Shown: positions 46,439-56,731, numbered from the stretch's first letter. The stretch is DNA of 64,000 bases from Companilactobacillus farciminis KCTC 3681 = DSM 20184 (GCF_002706745.1 NZ_CP017702.1:1116001-1180000), one strand, 5' to 3'. Translations and numbers: made by a program. The notes: generated from the letters alone by a model not told the origin.

Positions 46439-47365
46439 ATGCAGATTATTAATGTTAAACATCCGCTAAAAAAAGAGCAATTGCCAGCCGAAGCAACAGT
46501 GTTGATCATGGGCTTTTTTGACGGGGTACATTTAGGACATCAAAAGGTTATCAAGACGGGTGTGAGATTAGCTAAAGAGCATAATTTGAAATCAATCCTC
46601 TTGACCTTTGATCGATCACCTAGAACTGTTTATCAACACGAAACTAATTTTAAATATCTTTCAACGAGAAGCCGTAAAGCTCAGCTAGTTGAAGGATTAG
46701 GAGTGGACTATCTTTATTTTGTGAAGTTCACGCCTGATTTCGCCCACCTTAAGCCACAAGAATTCGTGGATCAATACATGATCGACCTCAAAGCTAAATA
46801 CGTTGTTGCCGGTTTTGACTACACTTATGGTAAAAAAGATGTTGCTAACATGGCTAATCTACCTAATTATTCTAAAGGTAATTTTGAAACTGTTATGGTG
46901 CCAGAACAATTGATCAATGATCAAAAGATTGGTTCCAGTGCTATCAAAGAGTTCATCACTAGTGACAAAATCTCTGAAGCCAATAAATTTTTAGGCTACA
47001 ATTACCAAAATCAAGGTAAGGTCATTCACGGATTGCAACGTGGTCGCACACTCGGTTATCCAACAGCTAACATTGCAGTCGATGGAGATCAATTGATTCC
47101 GTCAATCGGCGTTTATGCTACTAAAATAAAAGTAGCTGGCGTTTGGTACAATTCGATGACCTCAGTTGGTTATAACGTAACGTTCAAAGAGAATACCGGT
47201 ATTACGATCGAGTCGAATATCTTTGACTTTAATCAGGATATTTATGGTCAACCGGTTGTGATCGAATGGGTCAAGTATCTTCGTGGCGAAGTGAAGTTCG
47301 ATGGTGCAGAAGGCTTGATCAAACAGTTAGAATTAGATAAAAGCAATTCTTTAAAAGTTTTATAG
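46439..47365 (+). CDS. ribF: Bifunctional riboflavin kinase/FMN adenylyltransferase
   Basis: 308 aa making FMN and then FAD. The N-terminal adenylyltransferase has MGFFDGVHLGHQKVI and VVAGFDYTYGKK. The C-terminal kinase has VIHGLQRGRTLGYPTANI and the metal-binding region around PSIGVYATKI. Cotranscribed with truB. No FMN riboswitch is visible upstream. Confidence 0.96.
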   Translation: MQIINVKHPLKKEQLPAEATVLIMGFFDGVHLGHQKVIKTGVRLAKEHNLKSILLTFDRSPRTVYQHETNFKYLSTRSRKAQLVEGLGVDYLYFVKFTPDFAHLKPQEFVDQYMIDLKAKYVVAGFDYTYGKKDVANMANLPNYSKGNFETVMVPEQLINDQKIGSSAIKEFITSDKISEANKFLGYNYQNQGKVIHGLQRGRTLGYPTANIAVDGDQLIPSIGVYATKIKVAGVWYNSMTSVGYNVTFKENTGITIESNIFDFNQDIYGQPVVIEWVKYLRGEVKFDGAEGLIKQLELDKSNSLKVL

Positions 47366-47461
47366 ATGGAGGACTTATGGTGTAAGCCAAGAGGTTCTCT
47401 TTTTCATTGTTTATAAAAAAGGTCAGTTATGGAAATAATTATGGAAATTGAGCGTGCATAC

Positions 47462-47490
47462 TTGACACTATTAGGATAGATTGTTATATT
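47462..47490 (+). promoter_or_regulatory. Promoter of the hrcA-grpE-dnaK operon
   Basis: TTGACA (47462-47467), exactly 17 bp, TATATT (47485-47490): a near-consensus housekeeping promoter, immediately upstream of the CIRCE operator. Confidence 0.9.
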
Positions 47491-47498
47491 TTACATTG

Positions 47499-47525
47499 TT
47501 AGCACTCAGGTATGAATAGTGCTAA
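47499..47525 (+). promoter_or_regulatory. CIRCE operator of hrcA
   Basis: TTAGCACTC, nine-base spacer, TAGTGCTAA. It matches the CIRCE inverted repeat (consensus right arm GAGTGCTAA) with one mismatch. HrcA bound here blocks the promoter just upstream until heat stress lowers GroEL-assisted HrcA activity. Confidence 0.93.
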
Positions 47526-47541
47526 AAAGGAGGACGGTATA

Positions 47542-48588
47542 ATGCTATCACAACGTCAAGATGCAATCTTGAGAGAAGTCGTGCGCATATTTACAGATAC
47601 CGGCCAGCCGGTTGGGTCGAAGACATTGATGAACGAATTACCATTTCATGTAAGTTCTGCGACAATCAGAAATGAAATGGCAATGCTCGAAGAAGTTGGG
47701 TACCTCGAGAAGACCCATCTTTCTTCAGGTCGAATTCCTTCGGCAATGGGATATCGCTATTATCTCGATCATCTGGTACAACCAACTAGTGTGCCACAAG
47801 ATATAGCTCAAAGAATTGACGAGGATTTCGGTAAAACATATCATCAAATCGGTGATATTATCGAACAATCCGCCAAGATCTTATCTCATTTAACTAGCTA
47901 CACCGCAATTACTTTGGGACCTGAAAGCAGTTCGATTCGTTTGACTGGATTTAGAATCGTCCCATTGAATGCACATCAACTTATGGCAATCATTGTCACA
48001 AGTGATAATAATGTAGAAAATAATATTTATACTGTCGATGATGATTTTGATACTTCATTAATTGAAAAAATCGTCAACATCGTGAATGATAAATTAGTTG
48101 GACAACCTTTGAATAAAGTCCTTCGAATGCTTCACAGCGATGTCCCAGCAATTCTTTCCGAATATATGTATTCAACTGATGGTTTGTTGGATATGATGGA
48201 TTCACTCTTTAAGAAGGCTGAATCAGAGAAGTATTATGTCGACGGTCAATTGAATCTTTTGAATTATGCTAATAGTGACGATATGTCAGAGGTTCAGTCG
48301 TTGTTCTCGATAATTAATCAAAGCAACGATTTGAGAAAACTGTTAGATCCATCGATTTTAGATGATGGAATAAAAGTTCGTTTAGGAAGCGAATTAGGTA
48401 GTGATGCATTGAAGAATTACAGTATCATTACTGCTAATTATGATGTTGGACATCACGGTAAAGGCGTCATTGCCTTACTTGGCCCAACTACGATGCATTA
48501 TTCGCAATTGATTGGTTTGTTAGGCGAATTTAGAGTTGAATTAGCGAAAAGGTTGATTGATTATTATTCAAGGTATGATGATTCTTGA
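47542..48588 (+). CDS. hrcA: Heat-inducible transcription repressor HrcA
   Basis: 348 aa repressor of CIRCE-controlled chaperone operons. The winged helix (1-100) has RQDAILREVVRIFTDTGQPVGSKTL and SSATIRNEMAMLEEVGYLEKTHLSSGRIPS, and the C-terminal GAF-like/dimerisation region is complete. ATG 47542 has AAAGGAGG at 47526-47533; the ATG at 47512 falls within the operator. Autoregulated through the CIRCE upstream. Confidence 0.96.
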   Translation: MLSQRQDAILREVVRIFTDTGQPVGSKTLMNELPFHVSSATIRNEMAMLEEVGYLEKTHLSSGRIPSAMGYRYYLDHLVQPTSVPQDIAQRIDEDFGKTYHQIGDIIEQSAKILSHLTSYTAITLGPESSSIRLTGFRIVPLNAHQLMAIIVTSDNNVENNIYTVDDDFDTSLIEKIVNIVNDKLVGQPLNKVLRMLHSDVPAILSEYMYSTDGLLDMMDSLFKKAESEKYYVDGQLNLLNYANSDDMSEVQSLFSIINQSNDLRKLLDPSILDDGIKVRLGSELGSDALKNYSIITANYDVGHHGKGVIALLGPTTMHYSQLIGLLGEFRVELAKRLIDYYSRYDDS

Positions 48589-48604
48589 AATTTAGGAGGA
48601 AGTA

Positions 48605-49162
48605 ATGGCAGATAAACAAAAAGATCAAGATTTGAAGACTGCTAAAGAAGAAACTTCAAAGACTGATAAAAAAGCTGAAAAGAAAACAGCTGAAAAACAA
48701 GATCCAAAAGACAAAGAGATCAAAGATCTTAATGCCAAGAATGCGGACTTGGAAGACAAGTTCTTAAGAAGCCAAGCTGAAATTCAAAATATGAATAATC
48801 GTCATAAAAAAGAAGTTGCTGGTATGCTTAAATATGACGGACAAAAGCTAGCTACTGAAATTCTTCCCGTTTTGGATAATTTGGAACGTGCTTTGAATGT
48901 TGAAGCCACAGATGACTCAAGCAAGCAATTGAAGAAGGGTATCGAGATGGTTCAACAACACATGGTTAAAGCATTGGAAGACAACCATGTCAAAGCTATC
49001 GACAATGTAGGTGAGAAGTTTGATCCTGCAGTTGCTCAAGCTGTTCAAACTGTTCCAGCTGATGATGACCACAAGAAAGATACCGTTGTTCAAGTCCTTC
49101 AAAAGGGATACAAACTTGAAGACCGTGTCTTACGTCCAGCAATGGTTGTCGTTGCACAATAA
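48605..49162 (+). CDS. grpE: Nucleotide exchange factor GrpE
   Basis: 185 aa co-chaperone releasing ADP from DnaK. A Lys/Glu/Asp-rich N-terminal tail (1-45) leads to a long helix ([17 protein letters not shown]) and the head with [15 protein letters not shown] and [24 protein letters not shown] upstream. Second gene of the chaperone operon. Confidence 0.97.
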   Translation: MADKQKDQDLKTAKEETSKTDKKAEKKTAEKQDPKDKEIKDLNAKNADLEDKFLRSQAEIQNMNNRHKKEVAGMLKYDGQKLATEILPVLDNLERALNVEATDDSSKQLKKGIEMVQQHMVKALEDNHVKAIDNVGEKFDPAVAQAVQTVPADDDHKKDTVVQVLQKGYKLEDRVLRPAMVVVAQ

Positions 49163-49197
49163 TTAGTAAATAAAAAATTAAAAAGAGGTTTAGGTTT

Positions 49198-51060
49198 ATG
49201 TCTAAAGTTATTGGTATTGATTTAGGTACTACAAACTCTGCTGTAGCCGTTTTGGAAGGCGGTTCTCCAAAGATTATTACAAACCCAGAAGGTGCAAGAA
49301 CAACTCCTTCAGTTGTTGCATTTAAAGATGGTGAAATTCAAGTTGGTGAAGTTGCCAAAAGACAAGCTATCACAAACCCTGATACAGTTTCATCAATCAA
49401 ACGTCACATGGGTGAAGCAGGTTACAAAGTTACTGTAGCCGGCAAGTCATACACACCACAAGAAATTTCAGCTTTCATCTTGCAACACATCAAGAAGTTC
49501 TCAGAAGACTACTTAGGTGAAAAAGTTACAGATGCTGTTATTACAGTTCCTGCATACTTCAACGATTCACAAAGACAAGCTACTAAGGATGCCGGTAAGA
49601 TTGCTGGATTGAACGTTCAACGTATCGTTAACGAACCAACAGCTTCAGCTCTTGCTTATGGTCTAGATAACGACAAGGGTGACGAAAAGATCCTTGTTTA
49701 TGACCTTGGTGGTGGTACATTTGATGTTTCTGTACTTCAATTAGGTGATGGAGTCTTCGAAGTACTTTCAACAAATGGTGATACACGTCTTGGTGGTGAT
49801 GACTTTGACCAAAAGATCATCGACTGGCTAGTTGAACAATTCAAGGCTGAAAATGGCGTTGATTTGAGTCAAGACAAGATGGCTCTTCAAAGATTAAAGG
49901 ATGCTGCTGAAAAAGCTAAGAAAGACTTATCAGGTGTTGCTCAAACATCAATCAGTCTTCCATTTATTTCATCAGGTGCTAATGGCCCACTTCACTTGGA
50001 AGAAACATTGACACGTGCTAAGTTCGATGAATTGACTTCAGACCTAGTTGAAAGAACAAAGATCCCTGTTGACAATGCTTTGAAGGATGCTAACTTAACT
50101 ACTTCAGACATCGACAAGGTTATCCTAAATGGTGGTTCAACACGTATTCCTGCTGTTCAAGATGCTGTTGCTAAATGGACTGGCAAAGCTCCAGACCACT
50201 CAATCAACCCTGACGAAGCCGTTGCTCTTGGTGCTGCTATCCAAGGTGGTGTTATCTCTGGTGATGTTAAAGACGTTGTTCTACTAGATGTTACTCCACT
50301 ATCACTTGGTATCGAAACTATGGGTGGTGTCTTCACTAAGTTGATCGATAGAAATACAACTATCCCAACAAGCAAGTCACAAGTCTTCTCAACTGCTGCT
50401 GATAACCAAAGTGCTGTTGATATCCACGTTCTTCAAGGTGAGCGTCCAATGGCTGCCGACAACAAGACCTTAGGTCGTTTCCAATTAACAGATATTCCTG
50501 CTGCACCTCGTGGTGTACCTCAAATCCAAGTTACATTCGATATTGATAAGAACGGTATCGTTAATGTATCTGCTAAGGATATGGGAACAAACAAGGAACA
50601 AAAGATTACTATCAAGAGTTCATCAGGTTTGAGCGATGAAGAAATCGACCAAATGATGAAGGAAGCTAAGGAACACGAAGAAGAAGATAACAAACGTAAG
50701 GAAGAAGTCGATGTTAAGAATGACGTTGAACAAACATTGTTCGCAACTGACAAGACTCTAAAAGACGTTAAGGGTAAAGTTTCTGACGATGAAATCAAGA
50801 AAGCCCAAGATGCTCGTGATGCTTTGAAGAAAGCTCAAGACTCAGGTGACCTTGAAGACATGAAGAAGAAACGTGACGATTTGAACAAGATCGTTCAAGA
50901 CTTGTCTGTAAAACTTTATCAACAAGCTCAACAAGCACAACAACAAGCTGGTGGCGATAATGGTGCTACTGGTACAGGTTCAACTGATGGCAAGAAGTCA
51001 GACGACAATACAGTTGACGGTGACTTTTCCGAAGTAGATCCTGATAAAGACAAGAAATAA
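49198..51060 (+). CDS. dnaK: Hsp70 chaperone DnaK
   Basis: 620 aa. ATPase domain (1-360) with [29 protein letters not shown] and [13 protein letters not shown]. Substrate domain (about 370-510) has [18 protein letters not shown]. The helical lid and a Gln/Gly/Asp-rich tail end EVDPDKDKK. It works with GrpE and DnaJ. Ribosome binding site AGAGG upstream. Confidence 0.98.
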   Translation: MSKVIGIDLGTTNSAVAVLEGGSPKIITNPEGARTTPSVVAFKDGEIQVGEVAKRQAITNPDTVSSIKRHMGEAGYKVTVAGKSYTPQEISAFILQHIKKFSEDYLGEKVTDAVITVPAYFNDSQRQATKDAGKIAGLNVQRIVNEPTASALAYGLDNDKGDEKILVYDLGGGTFDVSVLQLGDGVFEVLSTNGDTRLGGDDFDQKIIDWLVEQFKAENGVDLSQDKMALQRLKDAAEKAKKDLSGVAQTSISLPFISSGANGPLHLEETLTRAKFDELTSDLVERTKIPVDNALKDANLTTSDIDKVILNGGSTRIPAVQDAVAKWTGKAPDHSINPDEAVALGAAIQGGVISGDVKDVVLLDVTPLSLGIETMGGVFTKLIDRNTTIPTSKSQVFSTAADNQSAVDIHVLQGERPMAADNKTLGRFQLTDIPAAPRGVPQIQVTFDIDKNGIVNVSAKDMGTNKEQKITIKSSSGLSDEEIDQMMKEAKEHEEEDNKRKEEVDVKNDVEQTLFATDKTLKDVKGKVSDDEIKKAQDARDALKKAQDSGDLEDMKKKRDDLNKIVQDLSVKLYQQAQQAQQQAGGDNGATGTGSTDGKKSDDNTVDGDFSEVDPDKDKK

Positions 51061-51070
51061 TAATTGTGAT

Positions 51071-51132
51071 AAAGAGCAGTGGTTTAATTACTAAAACCAG
51101 TTATGGTATAGTAAGAACAATAACTGCTCTTT
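51071..51132 (+). terminator. Long hairpin between dnaK and dnaJ, with a possible promoter in its loop
   Basis: AAAGAGCAGT (51071-51080) pairs perfectly with ACTGCTCTTT (51123-51132) around a 42-nt loop. The loop contains an extended -10, TGGTATAGT (51104-51112). It may terminate most dnaK transcripts while allowing a separate dnaJ start near 51119. A second small hairpin AGGAC/GTCCT lies at 51150-51166. Confidence 0.5.
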
Positions 51133-51185
51133 TGAGCGTTAAAAAGGAATAGGACGTAAAAGTCCTGTCGCATAAAGGTGATTTA

Positions 51186-52325
51186 ATGGCAGATAAAAAT
51201 CCATATGACGTACTAGGCGTTGATAAAAACGCTTCTGATGACGATATAAGAAAAGCATTTCGTAAACTTTCTAAAAAGTATCACCCCGATTTGAATAAGG
51301 CTCCTGATGCTGAAGAGAAGTTTAAGGAAGTTAATTCCGCTTATGAAATTCTAAAAGATCCTCAAAAACGTGCGCAATATGATCAATATGGTTCTGCCGG
51401 CATGAATGGTGGCCAAGGAGGATTTGGTGGCTTCGGCGCTGGTGGTGCTGGAGATCAATTCGGTGGTTTTGAAGATATCTTCAGTCAATTCTTCGGTGGC
51501 GGCGGTGCTGCTCGTCAAAATCCTAATGCCCCAAGACAAGGTTCCGATCTTCAATATCGTATGGACTTAACTTTTGAAGAAGGTGTCTTTGGTAAGAAGA
51601 CTAATATTTCTTACAATCGTGAGGAAGAGTGTTCTACCTGTGGTGGTTCTGGTGCAAAGCCGGGAACACATCCAGAGACTTGTTCAAAATGTCATGGTTC
51701 AGGCTATGTTGAAGTTGATCGTCAAACTCCACTTGGTCGTATGCGTACACGTGTTGTTTGTGATGTCTGCAATGGTACTGGTAAGGAAATCAAAGAAAAG
51801 TGTAACGTTTGCCAAGGCTCAGGTAAGGTAAATGAAAAGCATGAATTGAAGGTTACAGTACCAGCTGGTGTTGAAGACGGACAACAAATGCGCTTAGAGG
51901 GCCAAGGTGAAGCCGGAACTAACGGTGGACCTTATGGTGATCTATACATTGTCTTCCACGTTGCTCCAAGTAAAGAATTCAGACGTGATGGCTCAACTAT
52001 CTACGCTTCAGTTAATATCAGTTTCCCACAAGCTACTTTGGGAGATGAAATCAAAGTCAACACAGTTCACGGTCCAGTCAATTTGAATATCCCTAGTGGT
52101 ACTCAAACTGGTACAACATTTAGATTGCGTGGCAAAGGTGCTCCAGTTCTTAACAGCAAGAGTATCGGTGATGAAAAGGTAACAGTTAATATCGTTACTC
52201 CACGTAAATTGTCAGCTGAACAACGCAGTGCTTTGAAGAAATTCGCTGAAGCCGGCGGAGACAAAGTCAAAGAAAAAGATAGTAACTTTTTCAATAAAGT
52301 CAGAGATGCTTTTAAAGGCGAATAA
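51186..52325 (+). CDS. dnaJ: Chaperone protein DnaJ
   Basis: 379 aa Hsp40. J domain 1-70 with the HPD motif in KKYHPDLNK, a Gly/Phe-rich linker (~75-115), four zinc-finger repeats [24 protein letters not shown] and CNVCQGSG (~145-215), then the C-terminal peptide-binding domains. Complete type I DnaJ. Ribosome binding site AAAGGTG upstream. Terminated before lepA. Confidence 0.97.
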   Translation: MADKNPYDVLGVDKNASDDDIRKAFRKLSKKYHPDLNKAPDAEEKFKEVNSAYEILKDPQKRAQYDQYGSAGMNGGQGGFGGFGAGGAGDQFGGFEDIFSQFFGGGGAARQNPNAPRQGSDLQYRMDLTFEEGVFGKKTNISYNREEECSTCGGSGAKPGTHPETCSKCHGSGYVEVDRQTPLGRMRTRVVCDVCNGTGKEIKEKCNVCQGSGKVNEKHELKVTVPAGVEDGQQMRLEGQGEAGTNGGPYGDLYIVFHVAPSKEFRRDGSTIYASVNISFPQATLGDEIKVNTVHGPVNLNIPSGTQTGTTFRLRGKGAPVLNSKSIGDEKVTVNIVTPRKLSAEQRSALKKFAEAGGDKVKEKDSNFFNKVRDAFKGE

Positions 52326-52328
52326 TTT

Positions 52329-52357
52329 AAAAGAAGGGGTTTTAGCCTCTTCTTTTT
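52329..52357 (+). terminator. Terminator after dnaJ
   Basis: AAGAAGGGG pairs with CCTCTTCTT (one G-U) around a 6-nt loop, followed by TTTTTT. Confidence 0.85.
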
Positions 52358-52431
52358 TGTTGTCTAGAACATCGGTGTACAATAGTGTAAAATAGAAAGA
52401 ATGATAAATTTCTGATAGAAGGGAATAATTT

Positions 52432-54279
52432 ATGGATTTAGATCTCGATAAATTAAAAGAACGACAAAAAAGAATTCGTAATTTTTCTATCGTAGCGCAT
52501 ATCGATCATGGTAAATCAACGATTGCCGATCGAATTTTGGAAAGAACTAAGACAGTTTCAAAACGTGAAATGAAAGCTCAGATCCTTGATGATATGGATT
52601 TGGAACGTGAACGTGGAATTACTATCAAGTTGAATGCGGTCGAACTAGAATACGAAGCCAAAGATGGACAGACTTACATCTTCCATTTAATCGATACACC
52701 AGGACACGTGGATTTCTCATATGAGGTTTCACGCTCTCTTGCTGCCTGTGAGGGCGCTTTGTTAGTAGTAGATGCTGCTCAAGGTGTCGAGGCACAAACT
52801 CTAGCTAACGCTTATTTAGCGATTGATAACGACCTAGAAATCGTACCAGTTATCAATAAAATCGATTTGCCTTCTGCTGAACCAGATAAGGTCAAAGAAG
52901 AAATTGAAGAGATGATCGGTATCGATGCTGAATCTTCAATTTTGATGAGTGCTAAGACTGGTATCGGTGTTGACGAACTGCTCGAAAGAATCGTTTCGGA
53001 TGTTCCAGCACCAACTGGAGATTTGGATAAACCACTCAAGGCTTTGATCTTTGACTCAGTTTATGACAGTTATCGTGGTGTTGTCCTTGACGTACGTGTT
53101 CGTGAAGGCGTTGTTAAGGTCGGAGACACGATTGAATTGATGAGTAATAAGAAGACCTTCGAAGTTACAGAAGTTGGTGTGATGTCTCCTAAAGCCGTTA
53201 AACGTGATTATTTGATGGCAGGGGATGTTGGTTATATTACAGCCAGCATCAAGACGGTTAAGGATACGCAAGTTGGTGATACGGTTACTTTAGCCGATAA
53301 TCCAACTGACGAACCTTTGACTGGTTACCGTAAGAGTACACCAATGGTTTATGCTGGACTTTATCCAGTTGATAATGCTAAATATGAAGATTTGCACGAA
53401 GCCTTAGATAAGTTGCAATTAAACGATGCGGCTTTGGAATATGAACCAGAAACTTCGCAAGCCTTAGGGTTTGGTTTCCGTGTTGGATTCTTGGGCTTGT
53501 TGCACATGGATGTTGTTCAAGAACGTTTGGAACGTGATTTTGACCTCGACTTGATCACGACATCGCCATCAGTTGACTATCACGTTACAAAGACTGACGG
53601 AGAAGAGATCATCGTTGATAACCCGGCTGAATTGCCAGATGCAACGGATATCAAAGAAATTCGTGAACCTTTTGTTCGTGCGGAAATCATGGTACCAGAA
53701 GATTTCGTTGGTCCTGTTATGGAACTTTGCCAAAGAAAACGTGGCGAGTTCGTAACGATGGATTACTTGGACAAATATCGAGTCAATGTGGTTTACAAGT
53801 TGCCATTGCTAGAAATTATCTTTGATTTCTTCGATGATTTGAAGTCAAATACCAAAGGTTATGCATCGCTAGATTACAGTGTCGACGATTATGAACCTAG
53901 TGAACTAGTGAAGATGGATATCTTGTTGAATGGGGAACCAGTCGATGCGTTGAGTTTCATTGTTCACAAAGACTTTGCCCAAAAACGTGGTCGTGATATC
54001 GTAGCTCGTCTGAAGGAAGTAATTCCTAGACAAATGTTTGAAATTCCAATTCAAGCAGCTATCGGTAACAAGATTGTCGCTCGTTCAAATGTTAAAGCTT
54101 ATCGTAAAGATGTTACTGCCAAACTTTATGGTGGTGATAGAACTCGTCGTGATAAATTGTTGAACAAGCAAAAAGCTGGTAAGAAGCGTATGAAGGAAGT
54201 CGGAAAAGTTTCCGTACCTCAAGAAGCCTTCATGTCGGTCTTGGATCTTAACCGAGGCAAAGATGACAGTAAAAACTAA
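52432..54279 (+). CDS. lepA: Elongation factor 4 (LepA)
   Basis: 615 aa translational GTPase. [19 protein letters not shown] (G1), [15 protein letters not shown] (G3) and [13 protein letters not shown] (G4) are intact, followed by the EF-G-like domains and the LepA-specific C-terminus ending in a basic [21 protein letters not shown] stretch. It acts on stalled or early elongating ribosomes. AGGGAA upstream of the ATG. Confidence 0.97.
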   Translation: MDLDLDKLKERQKRIRNFSIVAHIDHGKSTIADRILERTKTVSKREMKAQILDDMDLERERGITIKLNAVELEYEAKDGQTYIFHLIDTPGHVDFSYEVSRSLAACEGALLVVDAAQGVEAQTLANAYLAIDNDLEIVPVINKIDLPSAEPDKVKEEIEEMIGIDAESSILMSAKTGIGVDELLERIVSDVPAPTGDLDKPLKALIFDSVYDSYRGVVLDVRVREGVVKVGDTIELMSNKKTFEVTEVGVMSPKAVKRDYLMAGDVGYITASIKTVKDTQVGDTVTLADNPTDEPLTGYRKSTPMVYAGLYPVDNAKYEDLHEALDKLQLNDAALEYEPETSQALGFGFRVGFLGLLHMDVVQERLERDFDLDLITTSPSVDYHVTKTDGEEIIVDNPAELPDATDIKEIREPFVRAEIMVPEDFVGPVMELCQRKRGEFVTMDYLDKYRVNVVYKLPLLEIIFDFFDDLKSNTKGYASLDYSVDDYEPSELVKMDILLNGEPVDALSFIVHKDFAQKRGRDIVARLKEVIPRQMFEIPIQAAIGNKIVARSNVKAYRKDVTAKLYGGDRTRRDKLLNKQKAGKKRMKEVGKVSVPQEAFMSVLDLNRGKDDSKN

Positions 54280-54280
54280 G

Positions 54281-54326
54281 AAAACACTTATAATGTAACT
54301 ATACGTTGCATCATAAGTGTTTTTTG
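54281..54326 (+). terminator. Terminator after lepA
   Basis: AAAACACTTAT (54281-54291) pairs with ATAAGTGTTTT, with an inner ATGTAAC/GTTGCAT stem, then a T run. Ends just before the next ribosome binding site at 54330. Confidence 0.88.
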
Positions 54327-54342
54327 TTTGGAGGAAATTTGT

Positions 54343-55647
54343 ATGGAAAAATTCGATACGATTATTATTGGAGCAGGACCTGCAGGATTGGCTGCTGCTT
54401 ATAATTTAAAAGGTAATGGTCAAAACGTTGCCGTGATTGAAAATAATCTCTGGGGTGGAACTTGTCCTAATCGTGGCTGCGACCCTAAAAAAGTTTTGTT
54501 GAGTGGTGTCGAAGCAAGAGATAGAATGGCACAACTCCAAAACAAGGGCTTTGATAATGTGCCTTTCGTTAACTGGGAACAATTGGAAACTTTTAAAGAA
54601 AAATTCACAAAACCAGTTTCTACAGGGAGTCGTAAAGGAATCGTCGATGCTGGTATCACGGCAATTGATGGACAGCCAAAATTTACTTCTGAGGATACTT
54701 TAGTTGTCAATGGAATTGAATACCAAGCCGATAAATTTATCATTGCTACCGGTCAACGTCCTAGTTATTTAGATATCGTTGGGAAAGAACATTTATTGTC
54801 TAGTACTGACTTCCTATCGCTCAAGAAGATGCCAGAAGATATTACGATCATTGGTGCTGGATATATTGCCTTTGAATTAGCTACGATTGCCAATGCCACT
54901 GGAGCTAAGGTTCATATTATCCATCATAATGACCGTCCATTAAAAGAATTTGATCAAGAATATGCTATGGAATTAGTTAAACAGCTCGAAAATAAGGGCA
55001 TTGATTTTAACTTTAATGTTGATACACAATCAATCACAGCTCAAGATGGCAAATACCTTTTGAAGGCTGATAATTTTGAATTGACTACCGATTTAGTTAT
55101 TGGTGCTACTGGTCGAATTGCTAACGTTGATTTCTTAGATTTAGAGAAAGCCAACGTACAATACAATCGTCACGGTGTAGTTGTTAATGATCACTTGCAA
55201 TCAACTAATGAGAACGTTTATGCGATTGGGGATGTCGTTTCTACTAAACAACCTAAATTAACCCCAGTTGGTGGTTTTGAAGCTGGCTATGTCAGTGATA
55301 TTTTATTGGGAAAGACTGATAAAAAGCTTGAATTGCCTTTGATTCCAACCGTTGTGTATGGCAGTCCAAAACTTGCTAAGGTTGGTGAGCAAACTGGCGA
55401 TAAAATAGTTGAACAAGATGTAACTAGTTGGTTTACGTACAGTCACACTAATGAACCAGTTGCTAAGGTAAAGATTGTTTTGAATGATAAAAAACAAATT
55501 ATCGGTGCCACTTTGTTGAGTAATGAAGCTGATAGTTTGATCAATTTATTGACTCTGGCTATCAAACAAAAGATGAGTCATGAAGATGTTGTTAAAGAGA
55601 TTTTTGCCTATCCAACTGCTGCTAGTGATTTGGAATATTTGATCTAA
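54343..55647 (+). CDS. Glutathione-reductase-like FAD/NAD(P) disulfide oxidoreductase
   Basis: 434 aa class I pyridine-nucleotide disulfide reductase. FAD motif IIIGAGPAGLAAAY (7-20), redox cysteines C41 and C46 in WGGTCPNRGCDPKK, NAD(P) motif IIGAGYIAFELA, and second FAD motif VYAIGDVV. Unlike canonical members, the C-terminal active-site HPT is YPT (Tyr423), so the usual catalytic His is missing. The protein may reduce a small disulfide by a variant mechanism. ATG 54343 has GGAGG upstream. Ends in a bidirectional terminator. Confidence 0.87.
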   Translation: MEKFDTIIIGAGPAGLAAAYNLKGNGQNVAVIENNLWGGTCPNRGCDPKKVLLSGVEARDRMAQLQNKGFDNVPFVNWEQLETFKEKFTKPVSTGSRKGIVDAGITAIDGQPKFTSEDTLVVNGIEYQADKFIIATGQRPSYLDIVGKEHLLSSTDFLSLKKMPEDITIIGAGYIAFELATIANATGAKVHIIHHNDRPLKEFDQEYAMELVKQLENKGIDFNFNVDTQSITAQDGKYLLKADNFELTTDLVIGATGRIANVDFLDLEKANVQYNRHGVVVNDHLQSTNENVYAIGDVVSTKQPKLTPVGGFEAGYVSDILLGKTDKKLELPLIPTVVYGSPKLAKVGEQTGDKIVEQDVTSWFTYSHTNEPVAKVKIVLNDKKQIIGATLLSNEADSLINLLTLAIKQKMSHEDVVKEIFAYPTAASDLEYLI

Positions 55648-55697
55648 AAAAACGATGATAAATTTCCGCTGAAAATGGAAGTTATCATCGTTTTTTA
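55647..55697. terminator. Bidirectional terminator between the oxidoreductase and the Gls24 operon
   Basis: 15-bp perfect stem (55647-55661 with 55682-55696), A/T runs on both sides and an inner TTCC/GGAA pair. Serves converging transcripts. Confidence 0.92.
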
Positions 55698-55699
55698 GG

Positions 55700-56104
55700 T
55701 TAATCTTTTTTCTTCTTATTGTTTTGTTGTCGGCTCCATTCAGAATTGGTCATTAAATCATCAACGTTTAGAGTGATTTTACCAACTTCTTTGCCAGTCA
55801 TCTCTTTAACGTTACGAGTAACGGTGTTAACGATTCGATCAAAGACTTGAGGTGCTGATTTACCGTATTCTAGAATAGCCTTTAATTCAAAAGATAATTT
55901 GTTGTCATCATTGTCGACATCAACACCTTTAGTAGGATTATCGATGAATCGGTCTGTTAAATTGCTGATAGCACCGCCAGTAAGGGATAAAACGCCATCG
56001 ATTGAATTGGCTGTTTGACTAGCAATTTTTTCTAAAACTTGATCTGAGAAATTGAGTTCTTTTTGAATTGAATTAACAGAATTTGGCTTTTGTGAGTTAG
56101 TCAT
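55700..56104 (-). CDS. Asp23/Gls24 family envelope stress protein (copy 2)
   Basis: 134 aa. Pattern DQVLEKIASQTANSIDGVLSLTGG, then LSFELKAILEYGKSAPQVFDRI and EVGKITLNVDDLM, typical of the family. Asp23-type proteins polymerise on the inner membrane face through AmaP and respond to alkaline or cell-wall stress. Last gene of a minus-strand operon glsB-amaP-DUF2273-gls24-gls24. Paralogue of the neighbour upstream. Confidence 0.92.
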   Translation of the reverse strand: MTNSQKPNSVNSIQKELNFSDQVLEKIASQTANSIDGVLSLTGGAISNLTDRFIDNPTKGVDVDNDDNKLSFELKAILEYGKSAPQVFDRIVNTVTRNVKEMTGKEVGKITLNVDDLMTNSEWSRQQNNKKKKD

Positions 56105-56119
56105 AGTGATTAGTCCTTT

Positions 56120-56533
56120 CTATTTAACCCGGTTATTATCAGGAGATTTTGATTGCTTTTGCCATTCCTTTTTGGTCATCATATCACTAATATAAACGTT
56201 GATTTCAACTACATTTAACCCAGTCATACGTTTAATTTGATTACCGACTTCTTGAAGGATGTTTTGGAATATTTGATGAGCGTCTTTACCGTATTCCAAG
56301 ATAATTTCTAAATCTAATGCAGCCTGTTTTTCACCAACATCAGCATCGATTCCTTTGGTAATATCTTCTTTGCTTCTGATTTTATCGGCCAAATTATCGA
56401 AGACATTGCCGTTCATCGAAAGAATACCATCGATGTTTTGAATCGACATACCAGCAATCTTAGCTATTACGTCGTCATTAAATTTAAGTTTACTGTTGTT
56501 CAGTAAAGTAGTGTTCAATTGTTGATCTGTCAT
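56120..56533 (-). CDS. Asp23/Gls24 family envelope stress protein (copy 1)
   Basis: 137 aa paralogue of the next gene, with DDVIAKIAGMSIQNIDGILSMNGN, ALDLEIILEYGKDAHQIFQNI and NVVEINVYISDMMTKKEWQ. Both copies end in a Lys/Gln-rich tail. RBS AAGGAG lies within the end of the broken DUF2273 gene just upstream, which suggests the original genes were coupled. Confidence 0.92.
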   Translation of the reverse strand: MTDQQLNTTLLNNSKLKFNDDVIAKIAGMSIQNIDGILSMNGNVFDNLADKIRSKEDITKGIDADVGEKQAALDLEIILEYGKDAHQIFQNILQEVGNQIKRMTGLNVVEINVYISDMMTKKEWQKQSKSPDNNRVK

Positions 56534-56536
56534 AGG

Positions 56537-56731
56537 TTACTCCTTTATTTGTAAAATTTTAATTATTTTTGAGTGTAAAGCTTGCTTGTCTCGCGTTGAG
56601 CCGGTCAAGATGGCAATCAAGTATCCCAGTACTCCAGCTATCAAAACTAGTAATAAATTGCCAAATCCTAGAATGATTCAAATCAAGACTAGTGAACTTG
56701 CGAGAATAAAGCCGAATAAACCTCGTCTCAT
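56537..56731 (-). pseudogene. DUF2273-like small membrane protein gene interrupted by an in-frame TGA
   Basis: On the minus strand an ATG at 56731, preceded by GAGGA, opens a 65-codon frame ending TAA at 56537. Codon 18 is TGA (56680-56678), splitting it into a 17-residue start (MRRGLFGFILASSLVLI) and a second hydrophobic part (IILGFGNLLLVLIAGVLGYL). Reading the TGA as Trp gives a normal 64-aa DUF2273-type protein with two membrane segments, always found between amaP and asp23/gls24 in such operons. One base change (TGG to TGA) or a sequencing error explains it. Confidence 0.8.

Noticed and set aside
47366-47460. A 16-codon frame after ribF and a short hairpin
   Set aside because: No ribosome binding site at the right distance, and the hairpin has only five base pairs; not listed.
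56678-56680. Recoded TGA (Trp or selenocysteine) in the DUF2273 gene
   Set aside because: TGA is a stop in Lactobacillaceae, and no recoding signal is seen; a nonsense mutation or sequencing error is simpler.
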